Of a DNA stretch of 64,000 nt, positions 47,401-64,000 are shown piece by piece. How positions within the stretch are numbered: position 1 is the first letter of the stretch; every line of letters begins with the position of its first letter. A program made the translations under genes and the position numbers. This DNA comes from Toxotes chatareus. Its lineage: Eukaryota; Chordata; Actinopteri; Toxotidae. Below the pieces are notes generated by a model. That model had not been told where the DNA came from. It did no database searches and worked only from the letters and a program-made list of their open reading frames with translations. The stretch is taken from NCBI GenBank assembly GCA_016801885.1, contig CM028895.1, positions 3,649,501 through 3,713,500 of the forward strand. Reading direction: 5' to 3'.

Positions 47401-50400
47401 TGATTTAACTTTGGTTTCAGCCTACTGTATAACAGACATGGATTAAACATCTTCCATTTCTCTAAGTGTTTCTCTGCTATATGCTGCTTTAAAAACCACT
47501 GTGGGGGGAGAAAAAGAAAAGTCAAACAGCAGACACTCAAACTCCACTACTCCAGAGTGTGTTTGTACACATCAATAAACGCAAACTACGTCCCAAAAGA
47601 GAACAGCGTACCCAAATCACCTCCCTCCACCGCCAGATCCAGGCGCACAGAGCTCAAGTCTAATCTAATGAAAGCTGACTTTGTCATTAAACAATAATCA
47701 AATACCTTTTCAGTCAATGCCTCCAAATGATTTAAGTTTCTGAAAATTGGAGGAGATGTATTCCTGGCAGAGTGTCCTGTCTCATATTTGCGTGTGAGGT
47801 TGGCAGCTCTGAATGTGCAGTGATAGCAGTCATTCTGAAAGTGATCCCGCTGTCTTTGAGGTTGTGGGCCTTAAAAAAAAAAAAAAAGAAATGTATTTAT
47901 GCGACAGTGATTGTGAAAATGGCGCTGCCAAGAGCTGGAAATCTGCAGCCTCCCTACCAGCATAGACACAATGTGAAGTTTTCTAACACTACAACTGGTT
48001 CCTTTGCCAACCTATTATGTTTGTAAAGAGATTTCAGTTGTTTAAAGATTTCGGTAGGCATTTTTGCTTCTGTTTTTTTTGTTTTGTTGTTTTTAACATT
48101 TTAGAGAGTTATGAAGTTCAGGAAGAATACTTTATCATCTCTACTCCTTCATTAATCACTCATTTTAAGTCATGAATCATGAATTTACCCAACACTTAAA
48201 GCTGAACTGATCTGTGTTTTTATATTAAATATGGATTAAACTGAACAAAATTATACTGTGTGTTGCTTTCTATTTATTTCTCACTGTGGAAATACATAAC
48301 GGCACATAACAGGCAGATGGACAGTTTTCATAGCAATAAAAACTGACATTTAAATTAAACTGTGGAAAACTGCAGTATCTCATTTATTTTAATATCCTGG
48401 TCTTTCTCAAAACTCATTTTCTTTCATATGATGCAGATACAAGATGATATTTCCATTTGTTAAGATAAAATCTAGGACATATGAGGGTATGAATGTGATT
48501 TTCTCTGTAATTCTAACATAAGTTAGCACTGATTATACCCTGTCACACAGTAGTGGTGCACCCTGGGAGTTCTGTCAGGTGTCACTGCTAACTTTAACAC
48601 AACACAGCAGGGTGTACTTGTCTATACACTTGTGTGTGTATATATATGTGTGAGTGTGTGTGTGTGTCGCCACAACTACTGTGGAGCAGATGGTGTTTTT
48701 TGCGCACAAATTGGCTGTCATGAAAATGGCGGTTGAGATAACAGCAATTCAATTTGCTGATTATTTAATAAAATATGGAAGGCAGAATTAAGACTGAGTG
48801 GTTAAAGGTACAAACAGAACATTACCAACCCTTGTTCTGACATATTATAAACATGTAATTGTAAACATGTTCATTTGTGAGGACGTACACAACCAACACT
48901 TCGACAGAACACATGGGGTCATCATCCTTCTTAAATATGAGCTCATTTAAATGCTCTAAATCTAGAAAGTTTTATCTATTATATGAATGCACAAAAACAT
49001 TTCAACAATAATCACAAAATGTGATTAGATTATTACACTCAGCTGAGGTGTCTGCGCAGCTGTTCTGTTACAAGCATGTCTCAAATATAGAAATGTCCCA
49101 GTTCACAGTAAATTGTTTTAACGTTTAAGTCCAGCTCTATAGAAGCTGCTCGCTGAGATCCATCAGATCAGCTTCTTTCAGCACAGACAAAAGACTGTTC
49201 CAGTCAGAGTCATTATTTAACCACAAAATAATAAAAGTAGCTTTTTAAATGAGAAACAGCATCTTTTATGGGCCATCCCCTCGGGAATAAATCCTATAAA
49301 TCGTTGAGCCAATCCCAAAACACGCTGCTCTTTGTAAAACTGCCAACTACCGGTTTCTTTAAATTAACAGTGGCTATTGATTATATGCTTGTCTTTACAA
49401 TGTTTCTGTAAGTAAGGTGCTTATATCACATGGTATCTTAGACAAGGCAGCTTATTTGCCATAGAACATTGTGCAGAAATTGATAAAAACATAAACTTAA
49501 CATTGATTTTCTCTCTCAAACGAATAAAAGTGCAAACAGACATCATGCTTTCAAAAAATACTACTACAACTTCTGCAGAGATAGTAAACAACAAATACAG
49601 CCAAGGCACCGCTGCCAGTGTTGGACTTGTTGAGATGTTTTGCCACGGTTATTCTAGGTGAAGACTTTGTTGTGTATCCATGTCCTGAAACAGGCCTTTG
49701 ATTTCAACAATGACAACTCTGTGCTGGGTGGAGCAAAGGCTTTGTATGATGCTCAGACTGAGTGCACTTCCTCTGTCTCCCATTAAATAAAAAACAGCTT
49801 TTAGTGTCTGTGCTGTTATGTCTTTGTGTGTTTGTCTATACGTATGGTATTACGTATCGCAGCTGGAAGATGAGAAGTTAAATTTTCTGCTGCAGTACTG
49901 AGGCTGATAAAAACAGGCACATAAATCAGTCACAGTCATGGCTGATACCAAAACTCACAAAACATCCTCTACCATGTCACCAAGTATTTCCATGTCTGTC
50001 TTGTTTCCATTTGCCAAGTTCTCCAACTTCAAGCTTTAGTATATTTATTTTCAATATAGCTAAAGTCACACACACCCTTTAAAAACTAAGCTGACAAGTC
50101 TCTTCATGGAAATCTCTCTCCTCCACGTTTTCAAATACAGAAAACAGAAATGCTTAGAAAACTCATTTTTCAGGACCGAAAAAAAATTATTTGGGCCCTT
50201 ACCCATACATGCAATCTTATTTGGGAATGAGTGACTGGTCCTGGCTGATAATAATAATTACCTACATACTGAGTAGTGCATTCTGGGGTTTTTTCCTCAT
50301 TTGGCACCGTTTCCTTCCATCCATTGATGAATCCCTTTTTATACAATCATATTTTGATTGTACATCATAACATGATTGTACACATGATCTGAGTGACAGA

Positions 50401-50980
50401 AACGTACATTTATTTTGGATTAAAAAGATTTTTTTTCCATTAATTCATTCAAGGACAGAAATCTGAATAAACCACAAAGATTTAATAGAAAAAAATAAAA
50501 CACATAACTTGCTGTTATTCCACAGCAGTATTTCCAACACTGCTTGGTTTATTAAGAGCTATTATTTAAATGTGGTCAGAGTTCGCTGTGCCAAGCAGAA
50601 TAACGTTAAAGGCATTTTTTCCATCTGGAGGGGAGACGCATTAACCTTAAACTGATATTTAAATGTCAAGACAGTATATGTGTGTGTACGAGGAGCATAT
50701 AGAGAGTGTAATTCAATAAAGGCCTACCCTTTTCAGCTGCATATTATATCAGATTATGCAGTCAGAGATGACTGATTGCTGGGGCCAATGTTTTCATCAA
50801 TTAGGCCAAATTACCAAACAGCTGCAGCAGCACACAACCTCAACCTTCTCAATTATTCAGCAACGTTGTGTGTCTCACAGGTGAAGACAAGATTTTTCAA
50901 CTGCCAAGCAAACCTGTTTGGTATGTGCGCAAGTAAAAAGAAGAGACAGATTGTGGGTGAGTGCACACGTGGATGTTCAT
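44430..50980. other. non-coding stretch, no gene recognised
   Basis: No supported gene. The 143-codon minus frame at 47109-47540 and its + strand partner (47149-47403, with GGGLNLP) do not match any family well enough to annotate. Short GT tracts occur near 45086-45120 and 48632-48667. Confidence 0.5.
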
Positions 50981-50984
50981 GTGA

Positions 50985-51075
50985 TGTAGGGGTGGGCGAT
51001 ATGGCAAAAATATCACATCACGATTTTTTTAATGGTAAAATCACGATCACGATTTTATCACAGTTCATTTTTACA
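50985..51075. repeat. dispersed repeat end (GGGGTGGGCGATATGG type)
   Basis: GTAGGGGTGGGCGATATGG followed by AAAAATATCACATCACGAT and a second CACGATCACGATTTTATC is a phrase seen at the ends of very common fish transposon-derived repeats. It is probably a DNA-transposon terminus; no transposase is present. Confidence 0.55.
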
Positions 51076-51159
51076 GTGAAGTTAATTTAGAACCAAACTA
51101 TTTTCTTTGGACATTCTTTTGTAGTTAATCCTCTGTCCAGAAAATATAAGAAACATTAT

Positions 51160-51300
51160 TTTTAGAGCTGCAAGTGGCAATTATAGCAATTATTTGTGCT
51201 ATCAATTATTTGTTTGGTCAGCAAATTGTCAGGAAAAAAAAAAAAAGATAAATATGGTTGCCAATTCAACTAATCAATTAATTAACTAATCATTGCAGGT
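51160..51300. repeat. teleost dispersed repeat with GATTAATC-type core, copy 4 (inverted, diverged)
   Basis: The segment begins TAGAGCTGCAAGTGGCAATT and contains AATCAATTAATTAACTAATC near its other end. The reverse-oriented CAGCTCTA end and AATTAATC core match the family seen at 44100. It is strongly diverged. Confidence 0.45.
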
Positions 51301-51309
51301 CTTGGAATT

Positions 51310-52256
51310 TTTTTTTTTGCTCTGTTGTTTTTTTTTTCTTTGTGGTCTTAGGAAGCCTTATTTAAGACTGTTCTGTACTGTAGCGTAAATCTTAGTATTA
51401 GCATGTTTCATTACTTTTATTATGATTGTTATTTCCTGTGTGTGCCAAAATAACAGTTGGCAGGGTAACTGCTTATGTGTGCTCATGTGAGTGAACACAG
51501 GTCCAGATGAGCGGTCGGGACTCCTTCAGTCAGTGAAGCCAGCTGGACGTCCAGATGGTTGCTGGGAGTCCTGGGAGAAGACCAGGTTAAATGTCCAAAT
51601 GCTGAACCCCCGCGCTGGGTTGTGGGACTGTTTGTTTACCTCACTCTGTCCAAAACTACAAACTATTGAGCGTATTCACATTCATCTTAATAATCAGGTA
51701 AAATGACTCATTCACTGCAGATGCACTGACAGAGAAACAAGGTAGTGGGTCCTGTGTGGCCCTGGCTCTGTTTGTGTGGATTTTCCTACAGCCCACATGT
51801 GTATAATATACAAAGAATCTACTGTTACTTAAAACCAGCTGTAGTTTGGCTACAGGACAAACACATGGGAAATTGCCACTAGGGCGGTTCCAACAAAACT
51901 ATTAGATAAACTTTATTATCACAATGTCCTGGAGTACACAGTCCAAGGAAAGGTCAGCAAAAACAAGCCTTTTAGCTGCTGTTAGGCTGCTCTTTAAGAA
52001 ACACTCTGCATAATATCCTTTGTCCACCAGAGAGCACTGACAACTGTAAAAATTTCCCACCCAGCACATGTAAAAACCCTTATCAGAAAAGTTTTTTTAA
52101 CTCTGAGATGTTGATATCATCATCAGGATCAGTCCCGAATCACTCTGGCTATAAAGGTGCCAACTTGTCAACAACATATAGCACACAGACTCAACACAGC
52201 TGCTGTTTGATTCAACCTATGCTTTTTGATTACACCATGTTCTGCAGAAACGCAGT

Positions 52257-52310
<54 letters not shown>

Positions 52311-53965
52311 GCATCAAACAGACCACCCAGCCTTCCCTGGAATACACTGAAAGGTGATGGCGGCCAAAAACCCAAATCACACTACGCTCTGCCAAACGCG
52401 TGGAACGCCTGGAGTCATTCAACCTGCTTATCCAAACATCTTATCTCATTAAAGAATGTCATTTAGGATTCTGTCATTACAGGGAAGGGCCTAAGTGCAG
52501 TTGGGATTGAAATCTTATCTATTCCAAGGTTAAGATGTTGAATTACTTCTCTAAAAATAGACGGCATTCTCATCTCACCATTATGACACAGTGTGACACA
52601 ACCACTGCTGCTATCACGAGGACATACATGAGTTCCTATTTATAATGTTTGTGGCAATGATACCTGGAGTTTATTTTTATTTGTTTTGATATTCTCATCT
52701 CACCATTTGTCTGGACTTGGTACATGTTTAAGTGCAAAGCTCAAGATTCACATTAAAGGTGAACACCTGGACTGTATATTCATAGTTTATATTACTAATT
52801 GTGACAAGAAATGACAAGCAGTGCAGGACTGTCCCTGCTCTTATTTCTTTCATGAGCTGCAGGCTTTTTGTTGCAGCGAGCTGATGAGGTGAGGATGAGG
52901 CCAGACCGAAGGGACTGCAATGTCCTGGTAATTTCAGATGTTACGAGAGCATGCACATTCAGCAAACATGGCTGTATAAATTCGCCCACTAGTTAATACA
53001 CCATTCTAAGGCGACATCTAAGAAATTCATACAGCTTGAATCAGGTCAAACTGCAAGGGAATCCCCGTTGAAATGGCACAGGCCCCTTTGCTCCAGAAAG
53101 ACTTGAGAAAGCAAGAAATGTACCAAACCTGAAAAATCCCAACTACTGACCCAATCTGGGTTTTACACCAAAGTTGGAAAACATCATAAAGGTGTGGCAA
53201 TTGGCCATTGAGTAAAGCAGGGCCACAGAGAAATAGTCAGCCACACTAATCTGGCGCTCATTCTGATAGCCAGCATGGACTCGTTGTGGGAGAGAGAGGC
53301 CCCGCTTCCCTTCTGCAGCTGCAGCCAGCGGTAACACCAGCAACAAAAAGGTATAACAAATGTTCATCCATGCTTCACTTGCCAAAAGCTCTGCACGGGC
53401 AGAATCCATTACTGAAGCTGGTGCATTTAGACACACAGCAGCAAGACATTATTCATAAACAAAAGCTTGCTGGAAAGGTGATTTTCTTATTACCCATAGA
53501 TGAAACTCATCTTTCTTACACATAAATAGATTGATTTTTCTATAGATTTCTTCAGGAAGCCAGTGGGAAAACTACTGTTGAAGTATTGAATTGCATTGAC
53601 TTTGTATTAGATCACACAAGAGCTGGTGTGAAACACACTGAATCTTTGGCTGGTTATAATGCGTCTCGGGTGAATCTCTGATTTTGATTTGCAATGTGTT
53701 TGGAAACAGTGAGACAGTTAATAGACAAAGCGATGAAATCAAAGATCTACACTGTGTGAGAATAAGGTTACCTTTAATACATTTAGAGGTCTACACAGAA
53801 ATAAACGGAAAGAGGGAAGAGGTACAGCAGATTCTGTCTGTGGGCTTCTACTGACTAAAATTTACACAAAGGATTATTTGTCATAATTCTTGTTGCCGCG
53901 TTAGTGGTGTTAACAGTGTCCAGGCACACACTGATTACCTAACCTGCACACACCTGCCCCAAAGC
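51310..53965. other. non-coding stretch, no gene recognised
   Basis: No supported exon. It contains the (CA)n tract at 52259-52308. Confidence 0.5.
52259..52308. repeat. (CA)n microsatellite
   Basis: Uninterrupted CA tract of 25 units. Confidence 0.97.
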
Positions 53966-53972
53966 AAAATTG

Positions 53973-54130
53973 TTTATTTGGCAATATTTTGGATTTAAAC
54001 CCAGTGCCAAAAGGAAACCTGTTAAAATTTATGAGGCAGTCTGCAAACTTTGTCTGATGAAGGTGGCAGCATTAAACGTTAAAGATCAAAGTAAGCGATC
54101 TACGGATATTGACACATCTTTTGTTGCAGA
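53973..54130 (+). pseudogene. BED-type zinc finger fragment of a hAT/ZBED transposase
   Basis: An open stretch reads FIWQYFGFKPSAKRK, then VKIYEAVCKLCLMKVAAL. The W, the YFGF and the C-x2-C pair with a following basic/Ala segment match the first half of a BED zinc finger, the DNA-binding domain at the start of hAT transposases and domesticated ZBED proteins. The expected NTSNLxxHL with the second metal-binding pair is not readable, and a stop follows shortly after. There is no start codon in a good position. I read it as a relic of an autonomous hAT element. Confidence 0.72.
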
Positions 54131-54139
54131 ATGTCGGGT

Positions 54140-57950
<3,811 letters not shown>

Positions 57951-57954
57951 ATAC

Positions 57955-58325
57955 CAGTGTTTTCCACAGGTTGAGAATTATAGTGATGGGTGGCGTGGCA
58001 TGTGATTAATGCTCCTGCAGAGACTCGGGCAGTTTGGGGGGGGGGGGGGTAACCAAGGTTATTTTCCTGCCCCCTAAACACATGGGGGCCCCCACATGTA
58101 GGCACATCGGTAGACACTAGCTAGGGCGGCTGCACACAGAGAGGGCTCCAGTTCCCGCACAGTTTACTGCAGTGCACACCACCCAGACAGGTGTGTGGCC
58201 AAAAATTTGTTAGCGTTCTAATATAAGATTTACCACAGCTGACACCGAGTGATTTTGTCTACCTGGGCAGGTCTTAATCTACGTGGGCGGGCCGCCCAAG
58301 TAAAGCCTATGCATGGGAAACACTG
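57955..58325. mobile_element. 371-bp non-autonomous hAT element
   Basis: The left end CAGTGTTTTCCACAGG and the reverse complement of the right end, CAGTGTTTCCCATGCATAGG, form imperfect terminal inverted repeats of hAT type. The interior has CTACCTGGGCAGGTCTTAA and GGGCGGGCCGCCCAAG, phrases I recognise from fish hAT non-autonomous elements. It also contains a 12-base G tract near 58037. No transposase is encoded. The bases next to the two ends do not form a convincing 8-bp target duplication. Confidence 0.82.
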
Positions 58326-58827
58326 CATTGCAAATCCCTATAACAACCCCCCCCCCACAAACACACACACACAAAGTGCTCTCTGAGCAGTTGACTCTCA
58401 GGCCAAACGCAATTGTTAGAGGCAGAGAAATGGGAACAATTGTTTGGACAGTGTGTTGAGATATAATCCCTTCATCTGGACCCTCTCTCCCTCTGTCTTT
58501 TCATCTCTCATGCACTCACACACAAAGCTACACACACACACACTCTCTCACACACTCTCACACACACACACACCCGTTGCCCAGCATGGCAGAAGACAGT
58601 GTGTAACTCTCTGTCACCTTCCTTTATTTACAGCTTCTCTCAGCAGCTTCTCTCTCACTGCCTGGTCTCCAGTCCTCATACACCACATCAGTCCAAAAAT
58701 ACACAAAAAAAAAAACCTAAGACAATGAAGCCTGCAGATGGACCAGTACTTCCACTGACTTAACTGGACAAGCTTTTCAGATTATATTTCTATTAAAAGG
58801 TACAATTTGTGAGATTGTCCTGATGGC

Positions 58828-58873
58828 CAATGTATTTTTAAATGATAAGACAATGTATTTTTAAATGATAAGA
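58828..58873. repeat. 23-bp perfect tandem duplication
   Basis: The unit caatgtatttttaaatgata plus AGA occurs twice back to back (58828-58850 and 58851-58873) with no mismatch. This suggests a recent duplication. Confidence 0.95.
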
Positions 58874-59389
58874 AAAAAGTGTCCTCAGTACACTGGTGGC
58901 TTTTTAATACTGTTGGTTACACTATGAATAATGACAAAGCCATGATATTTTTATACACAGGCTCTCTACGCCCTTAAACTATAAGGATGGAGAGCCCCAA
59001 AATGGACTATCAGTGGCCTGTTGCACCAAAACAGAGGCTAGAAATGATATAAATTTTTCAATGAATCTCCATCTTTCATGTTTATGTCCATGCCTGCATT
59101 TGTCTTATTACCACTCCACCATACTATGCAATCACAGCCGCAAACATACAGATCTCCTACAGACTGCCATATGATTTACTGTATAGTTACATGCTGTGCA
59201 CTTGGCTCAGTAACTGTTAAAGGGAGATGAAGGCAGAGGAATACTCCATGATGTTCTGTATCCATGTGACATGATACAGCGTCTCCATCTAAAATAGCAC
59301 ATAGCTTCTCTCTACCCGTGTTCATTATGTGGGAGAAACCTGTTTTCCGTTTTAATGAGACTTGCTGCAGCTCTGAGCAAAATGTGGCA

Positions 59390-59491
<102 letters not shown>

Positions 59492-60091
59492 CAGAGAGCA
59501 GTTGGAAGCGCATATCAGTAGGAGGCAACAAACACACACACACCTGTGTTCAGTGTACAGAGGACTAAATGATATGGCACATAAGCTTAAACCTCAGGGT
59601 AAGAGAGGACTAGCAGTATGGTCGACATCGACAAACACACACACACATGCACTTGGTCCCTAAATGAAATGTCATTGTCGGCTCGCGTGTGTGTTGCTGA
59701 ATGGCTTGACAGTCAGCCATCCCATCGCTGTGTAGCAGAGGCGGCTGCGGCATTGTCTGCCATACAATAGTGATTAGGAGGGTGACAGAGACAGAAGGAA
59801 AGCAAGTGAATCTTATTGTGCGTTATACAATGGCATTTTGGAAGAATGCAAGAGCGAGAAAAAGAGATAAAAAGAGGTTGTATTGTCTGTTGTACAATAA
59901 TGTTTAGTGGGATAAGCTCAGAGAAGTGGAGGAGAAAAGAGAGGAGATTTAACAGGAGATTGACTGGATCTGTTGAACTGTCATTTCAAAGCAGGGCATA
60001 GCACTCACACACTTATGCAATATATCAGAGAACACTCATTGAACACTTGAATTTCTAAACATATAAATATGGCTACACTACAAATATGTTC

Positions 60092-60305
60092 TTAGACATT
60101 TTTGGAAATTTATGAAAAATCAAAAACTGGAGTTTGTCATTTACAGATATATTCAGACCTTTTGCTGTGGCACTCTAAACTGTGGTCAGGTGCTTAAAGT
60201 CCAAAGAACTCTCTGCAGGACTCTGTAGAAGGAACTTTGAGAACCACCACGACTCTTCATAGAATTGGCTGTTCGGCCAAACTAAGCAACGGGGCGAGAC
60301 CGTAG
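60092..60305 (+). mobile_element. Tc1-like transposon remnant with HTH region
   Basis: The order AAAAACTGGAGTTTGTCATT, TTCAGACCTTTTGCTGTGG and CACTCTAAACTGTGGTCAGG matches the subterminal region of a common fish Tc1-like element. It is followed by amino-terminal transposase sequence: ELSAGL-like near 60207, then TTTTLHRIGCSAKLSN (from 60243), equivalent to the TTTLPRxGRPxKL segment joining the two helix-turn-helix modules. It is internally deleted and broken, and the catalytic domain is absent. Confidence 0.85.
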
Positions 60306-60309
60306 GAGA

Positions 60310-63300
60310 TCATGATCTAATTTAGGGCACCTGGGCTCTCAGCTATGAAGCTGAAATCCACCCTGATTCTCATTTTGCATCTTCAACACTGCCACAGTAC
60401 CACAAACATTCATGCATTTCTTTCATGGCCTCCATCTCCACACCCTACTGTTCATTTTAGTTAATTTCAGTTTAGTAAATCCAATTTGTTTTAGGTATTA
60501 GGTAAATCTCTTGTACAAACTGCTTTCTTGTCACATTCTCTGAGCCAATTTGAGACACTATAAACGCAAAGTATACACAAACCAGTGTGAAGCATCAAAA
60601 GTTTACACGTTTAATCAAACATTTTAAGAATGTTAACACTAAGTTTCATTACAGATCACAGCAATTTTTCAATTAAGATTTTATGACTTACAAACCAGGA
60701 CAGAAAATTACAAATGATACACACATGGACATAACAAGATGGGGTTGGCAAGTACACAGAGAACATGAATGGGTCAACAGCTGAGAGTAAGTCTGTTTGT
60801 ATTCCCTCAGCTATTAGACATACTGACACACAGACTAATGCAGAAATAGACTGGGAGTCTACCCAACCCAATTAAACTGAACAAAAACCTAAAACTATTT
60901 GTATATGGCACAATTTGGGTTCTGGGTCTGGTCTCAGTCACTAGAAACTGATAAGACCCATGAAGGTCTCTAAGCCAGAAGGCCACTGAAGCGACAAAAC
61001 CCCAACTCCACACAGAGAGGAGATGCAACTTTTCATTTTCACTTCTGCTCTCACATTACCTGCCACCAAAGTCACCAAAAGAAAATTAAATCACAGTTGA
61101 GGAAATAAGGGTCACAGGAGAAGAACAGGGCCACAGTGTGAGGTGCTGGTGATAGCCATCCTGTGACAGTTTTCACATCTCCTCTGTGGTAAACTGGCAG
61201 AAGGTCAGGGATATTGAACAGACAGGTTGCCAGAAGTTTGGCTTAGTGGATTCCCTGGGATCTCGGTTTGGCTCTTGTCAACGAGCCTATTTATAGCCAT
61301 TCCAAGCTCCTCTGATACTAATCTCCGTTGGTCTGTGAAAATCAAGCCCGCTTGACCTTTTTCCAAATCTTGTCATACTCCACAGTGAAGCACAGGGATA
61401 ATCTGCAGTTAAGGGAGGATTGGGCTGATAAATAAGAATGGATCCCAATCTGTTTTAGATTGATTTTCTTAACTTACTGTTCACTGTTCTTGGCCACTCT
61501 ATCAGTTATTTTATTCTCCTGATTCATCCTCCTACACAGCAATAAAGCACTCGTTGGAAGGAAGCTATGAAAGAATGTGCAGTGCAGGAGTTGAAGCTAT
61601 TCCGCTAAGGTGATGTAACTGCTGCGAGGCTTTATTAGGAACCATTAAACAGTGCTAATGACAAGATGAAAAGAAAAACACAATAAGATCACAACCAATT
61701 CTATGGAAAAGAAAATCTAACTTGATAAAACCAAGATGCAAAGCTCATAGAAAGACCTGAGAACTTCATGTCAACAATATTAACAAAACACAGCTAAGGA
61801 TGATGGGGATAAACTAAATTCTGTCACGAAGGATAAACGTTACAACTACTGACTCAGACTGATATTACATTGCTTAAAATGATACACACATGTTGATCTG
61901 GAGGTCTGAGTCTGATAGGAGTGAGAGCTCACCGGTGTCAGTATATTCAAATGATTTGCTGTAATGAGAAGATAAACCCTCTGTGTTTTTCAGGGAATAA
62001 TGTGTTTGTTAATGTGTGTATATGCATATCTGCGGAGATGCCTATGTGTGCAAGTGTGTGTGTCTGCCTGGCCCTTTTCTAAAGGTTAATGAGTGGGGAG
62101 TCACCAAATTGTAACACGGAGGTGTCTCTACAGCCCTGAGCTAATTGGGACACTCTTTAACTTTATGGTTAATGGTGTCAGACACCAGACTTGACGTGGG
62201 GTGTGTGCGCTGTGTGTGAACGTGCGTTTGTGCCTCAGCTCCTTTCAGCCTGTCTTACATGGTTATGACCGGTAAAAATGAATGAAGTCCAAAAAATGTG
62301 CCTGAACTGAGTCAAGTAATAAAAAGCCCATTTCACACACAGGTGGTGAGAATAGAAAAAACACACACTTGTGAAATATGATGCAATATAAAACAGCGAC
62401 CCTCCAAACAGTACATTTGTGAAGCTCCTAATGGTCACATTTTGATGAGACTGTAGCGAACCATAAAGAAACAGCACGACTACAATTAATGAACAGAAAA
62501 TAAAAATACAGTACTCTTTTTTTTTTTTTTTTTTATAGTTCTATACGGTTAGAATAGAAGTATTTAGGGAAAGTCAGATTTTGGCTTTCCATCCTATTCA
62601 TTTATTTTCTAACACAGCTACGAAGGCTAATCAGGAGAACCTAATTAATAATCTTTGCGAGAAAACAGTCAACAAAAGTACTGGGGAAGGTGAGTCTTAC
62701 TGATTTAATGATGAGGAAAAGGCTTGTTGCGGCAATGAAGGGTAAGAGTATAAAGTAAAAAGGAAAACAGAACAGTGAAACTGGGGGAAATTAAATATAA
62801 CCCAATCAATACAGAGCTAGGACCTGTCATAAGTGAATGATTGGATGAGGGTCTGACAGACAGCTTTACAGTCAGTGATACACCTCCTTGCATTTGTACA
62901 TTTGTGTGTGTGTGTGTGTTGTGTGTTGTGTGTGCATGTGGAGAGGTTGCAGGAGAGTTGAATCGTCAGTGGTGCAATGTGATTTACACAAGGCCTTTAC
63001 GGTAAAGTGCCATGAAGAGCATTAGACAAATGACACTGAGACCAGGAAAGATTGATTATAGGCAGATAGGCAAAGGACGGGAGAGTGTGGGAGGGGGTGG
63101 AGGGCGGGGTTACACACAAAGACACACACACACAGAAATACACGCTGAGGAAGAACTATCACGGCCGAAATGAGCTGTAACTGAAACTCATCCTAATGGG
63201 TGAGTTTAACTGGAAAGCATACCCTATTAAATATGCATAATATTCAACAAAGTCATGTAGAGTAGCCACTCTGAGTCACTGAGGGAGCACACCAGAATCA

Positions 63301-63370
63301 GATAAAGCCTGCTCTCACGCTTAAAAAAAAAAAAAAAAAAAAAAGGAGATGGGGTAAATCCTACACATTA
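60310..63370. other. non-coding stretch, no gene recognised
   Basis: No supported gene. T-tracts near 62518-62534, GT tracts near 62044-62063 and 62903-62932, and an A-tract at 63323-63344 are present. The segment 62080-62200 has a composition like that of conserved non-coding DNA. Confidence 0.5.
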
Positions 63371-63384
63371 CTTCAGCTACGATA

Positions 63385-63465
63385 ACAATGAAACTTTAAT
63401 GATCCCACTGGGGAAACTGGGTCATTGCCACAGAGAAACAGTAACATGATACAACAAAAGCTTGA
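63385..63465. repeat. LINE 3'-end-like repeat (TTTAATGATCCCACTGGGG type)
   Basis: ATGAAACTTTAATGATCCC followed by ACTGGGGAAACTGGGTCATT resembles the conserved 3' tail shared by abundant fish non-LTR elements and their SINE partners. It is short, with no coding part visible. Family not assigned. Confidence 0.5.
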
Positions 63466-63469
63466 CAGA

Positions 63470-64000
63470 ATTTAGTTAAGAATAGAACAAACGTGGGGAA
63501 AGTGGAACCAAACATCTGCTGAATTACAAACTGTTCGGTAGAGAGACAAATATGGATATGGAAGGTTCTTAAAAGTCATAAATAAAACCATGCATGACTT
63601 ATATAAGGATAATTTAAGACACATTTCTAAAGGTAAGATACAGGAAAACATTCACACTCCAGTGACCAGACTCGTCTGATTTAGACTGACAGTACACAAC
63701 TTGAAGCAAGGTTTAAAATTAAACTTCTGAAACTCACACAGTTCTTTGGTTGGAAGTTATTAGTAGTAAATTAGCACATCAAGGTTCTCATGAGGCACAT
63801 GGAGACATAACAAGACTGCAGCTGTTTGTGTGCATGCTCAGCTGTTTAACTTACAGTTGTGTCACTGCACAGTGACCCCAAACTGTCACAACTTTTTCTG
63901 CTGCGTCTCTTATTTAGGCTTAAATCACTAAAGTTAAAGTTTCGAGTGAACCTGCAATAAGGTGCTATCTGAGACAGTAAGCTTCTCATCTTAACAGCTT
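63470..64000. other. non-coding end of window, nothing recognised
   Basis: I see no gene or distinctive repeat in the last 530 bases. Confidence 0.5.

Noticed and set aside
47149..47403. Plus-strand frame with GGGLNLP, resembling the region after the RT domain of LINE-1
   Set aside because: Only the GGLxLP words match; the following residues do not fit the LINE pattern, so the match is probably chance.
47109..47540. 143-codon minus-strand open frame, the longest in the window
   Set aside because: No domain, signal or splice context is visible and composition is like that of the surrounding DNA.

Overview
The window looks like nuclear DNA of a bony fish, most likely a spiny-rayed (percomorph) teleost. 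The reasons are AT-rich, gene-poor sequence, many long (CA)n/(GT)n microsatellites, GT-AG introns, scattered fish-type transposon relics (Tc1-like, hAT, LINE, tRNA-derived SINE), and above all a cluster of piscidins, a fish-specific family of cationic antimicrobial peptides. No bacterial-type genes, operons or CRISPR arrays are present.

The only protein-coding genes I can support lie on the + strand between about 18.0 and 29.9 kb. There are four apparently intact piscidin genes and one broken exon. Each intact gene has a TATA-like box, a non-coding exon 1, an exon 2 starting GATGAA that encodes a 22-residue signal peptide plus the start of the mature peptide, a very short exon 3, a final coding exon and an AATAAA signal. 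The order is piscidin 1 (18229-19502, 72 aa, His-containing short class), piscidin 2 (21211-22074, 67 aa, FFHH amino terminus), a broken copy (25934-26054), piscidin 4 (27025-27759, 77 aa, Lys/Arg/Trp-rich long class) and piscidin 5 (28834-29645, 85 aa, long class with a duplicated repeat in its tail). A decayed piscidin-2-like promoter sits at about 24.4 kb. The short class therefore lies upstream and the long class downstream, as expected from successive tandem duplication. All would act as secreted host-defence peptides that disrupt microbial membranes, typically in fish mast cells, granulocytes and epithelia.

Both flanks (1-17.5 kb and 30-64 kb) contain no gene I can recognise. They hold microsatellites, a tRNA-derived SINE at 9.9 kb, hAT pieces at 12.4, 54.0 and 58.0 kb, Tc1-like remnants at 14.0, 43.6 and 60.1 kb, a LINE reverse-transcriptase fragment at 17.6 kb beside the first piscidin promoter, several copies of common teleost dispersed repeats, a perfect 25-bp hairpin at 11.7 kb, and some stretches that could be conserved non-coding elements.

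Exon boundaries were placed by hand from splice consensus and from agreement between paralogues. Repeat family names come from recognising typical sequence and were not checked by database search.
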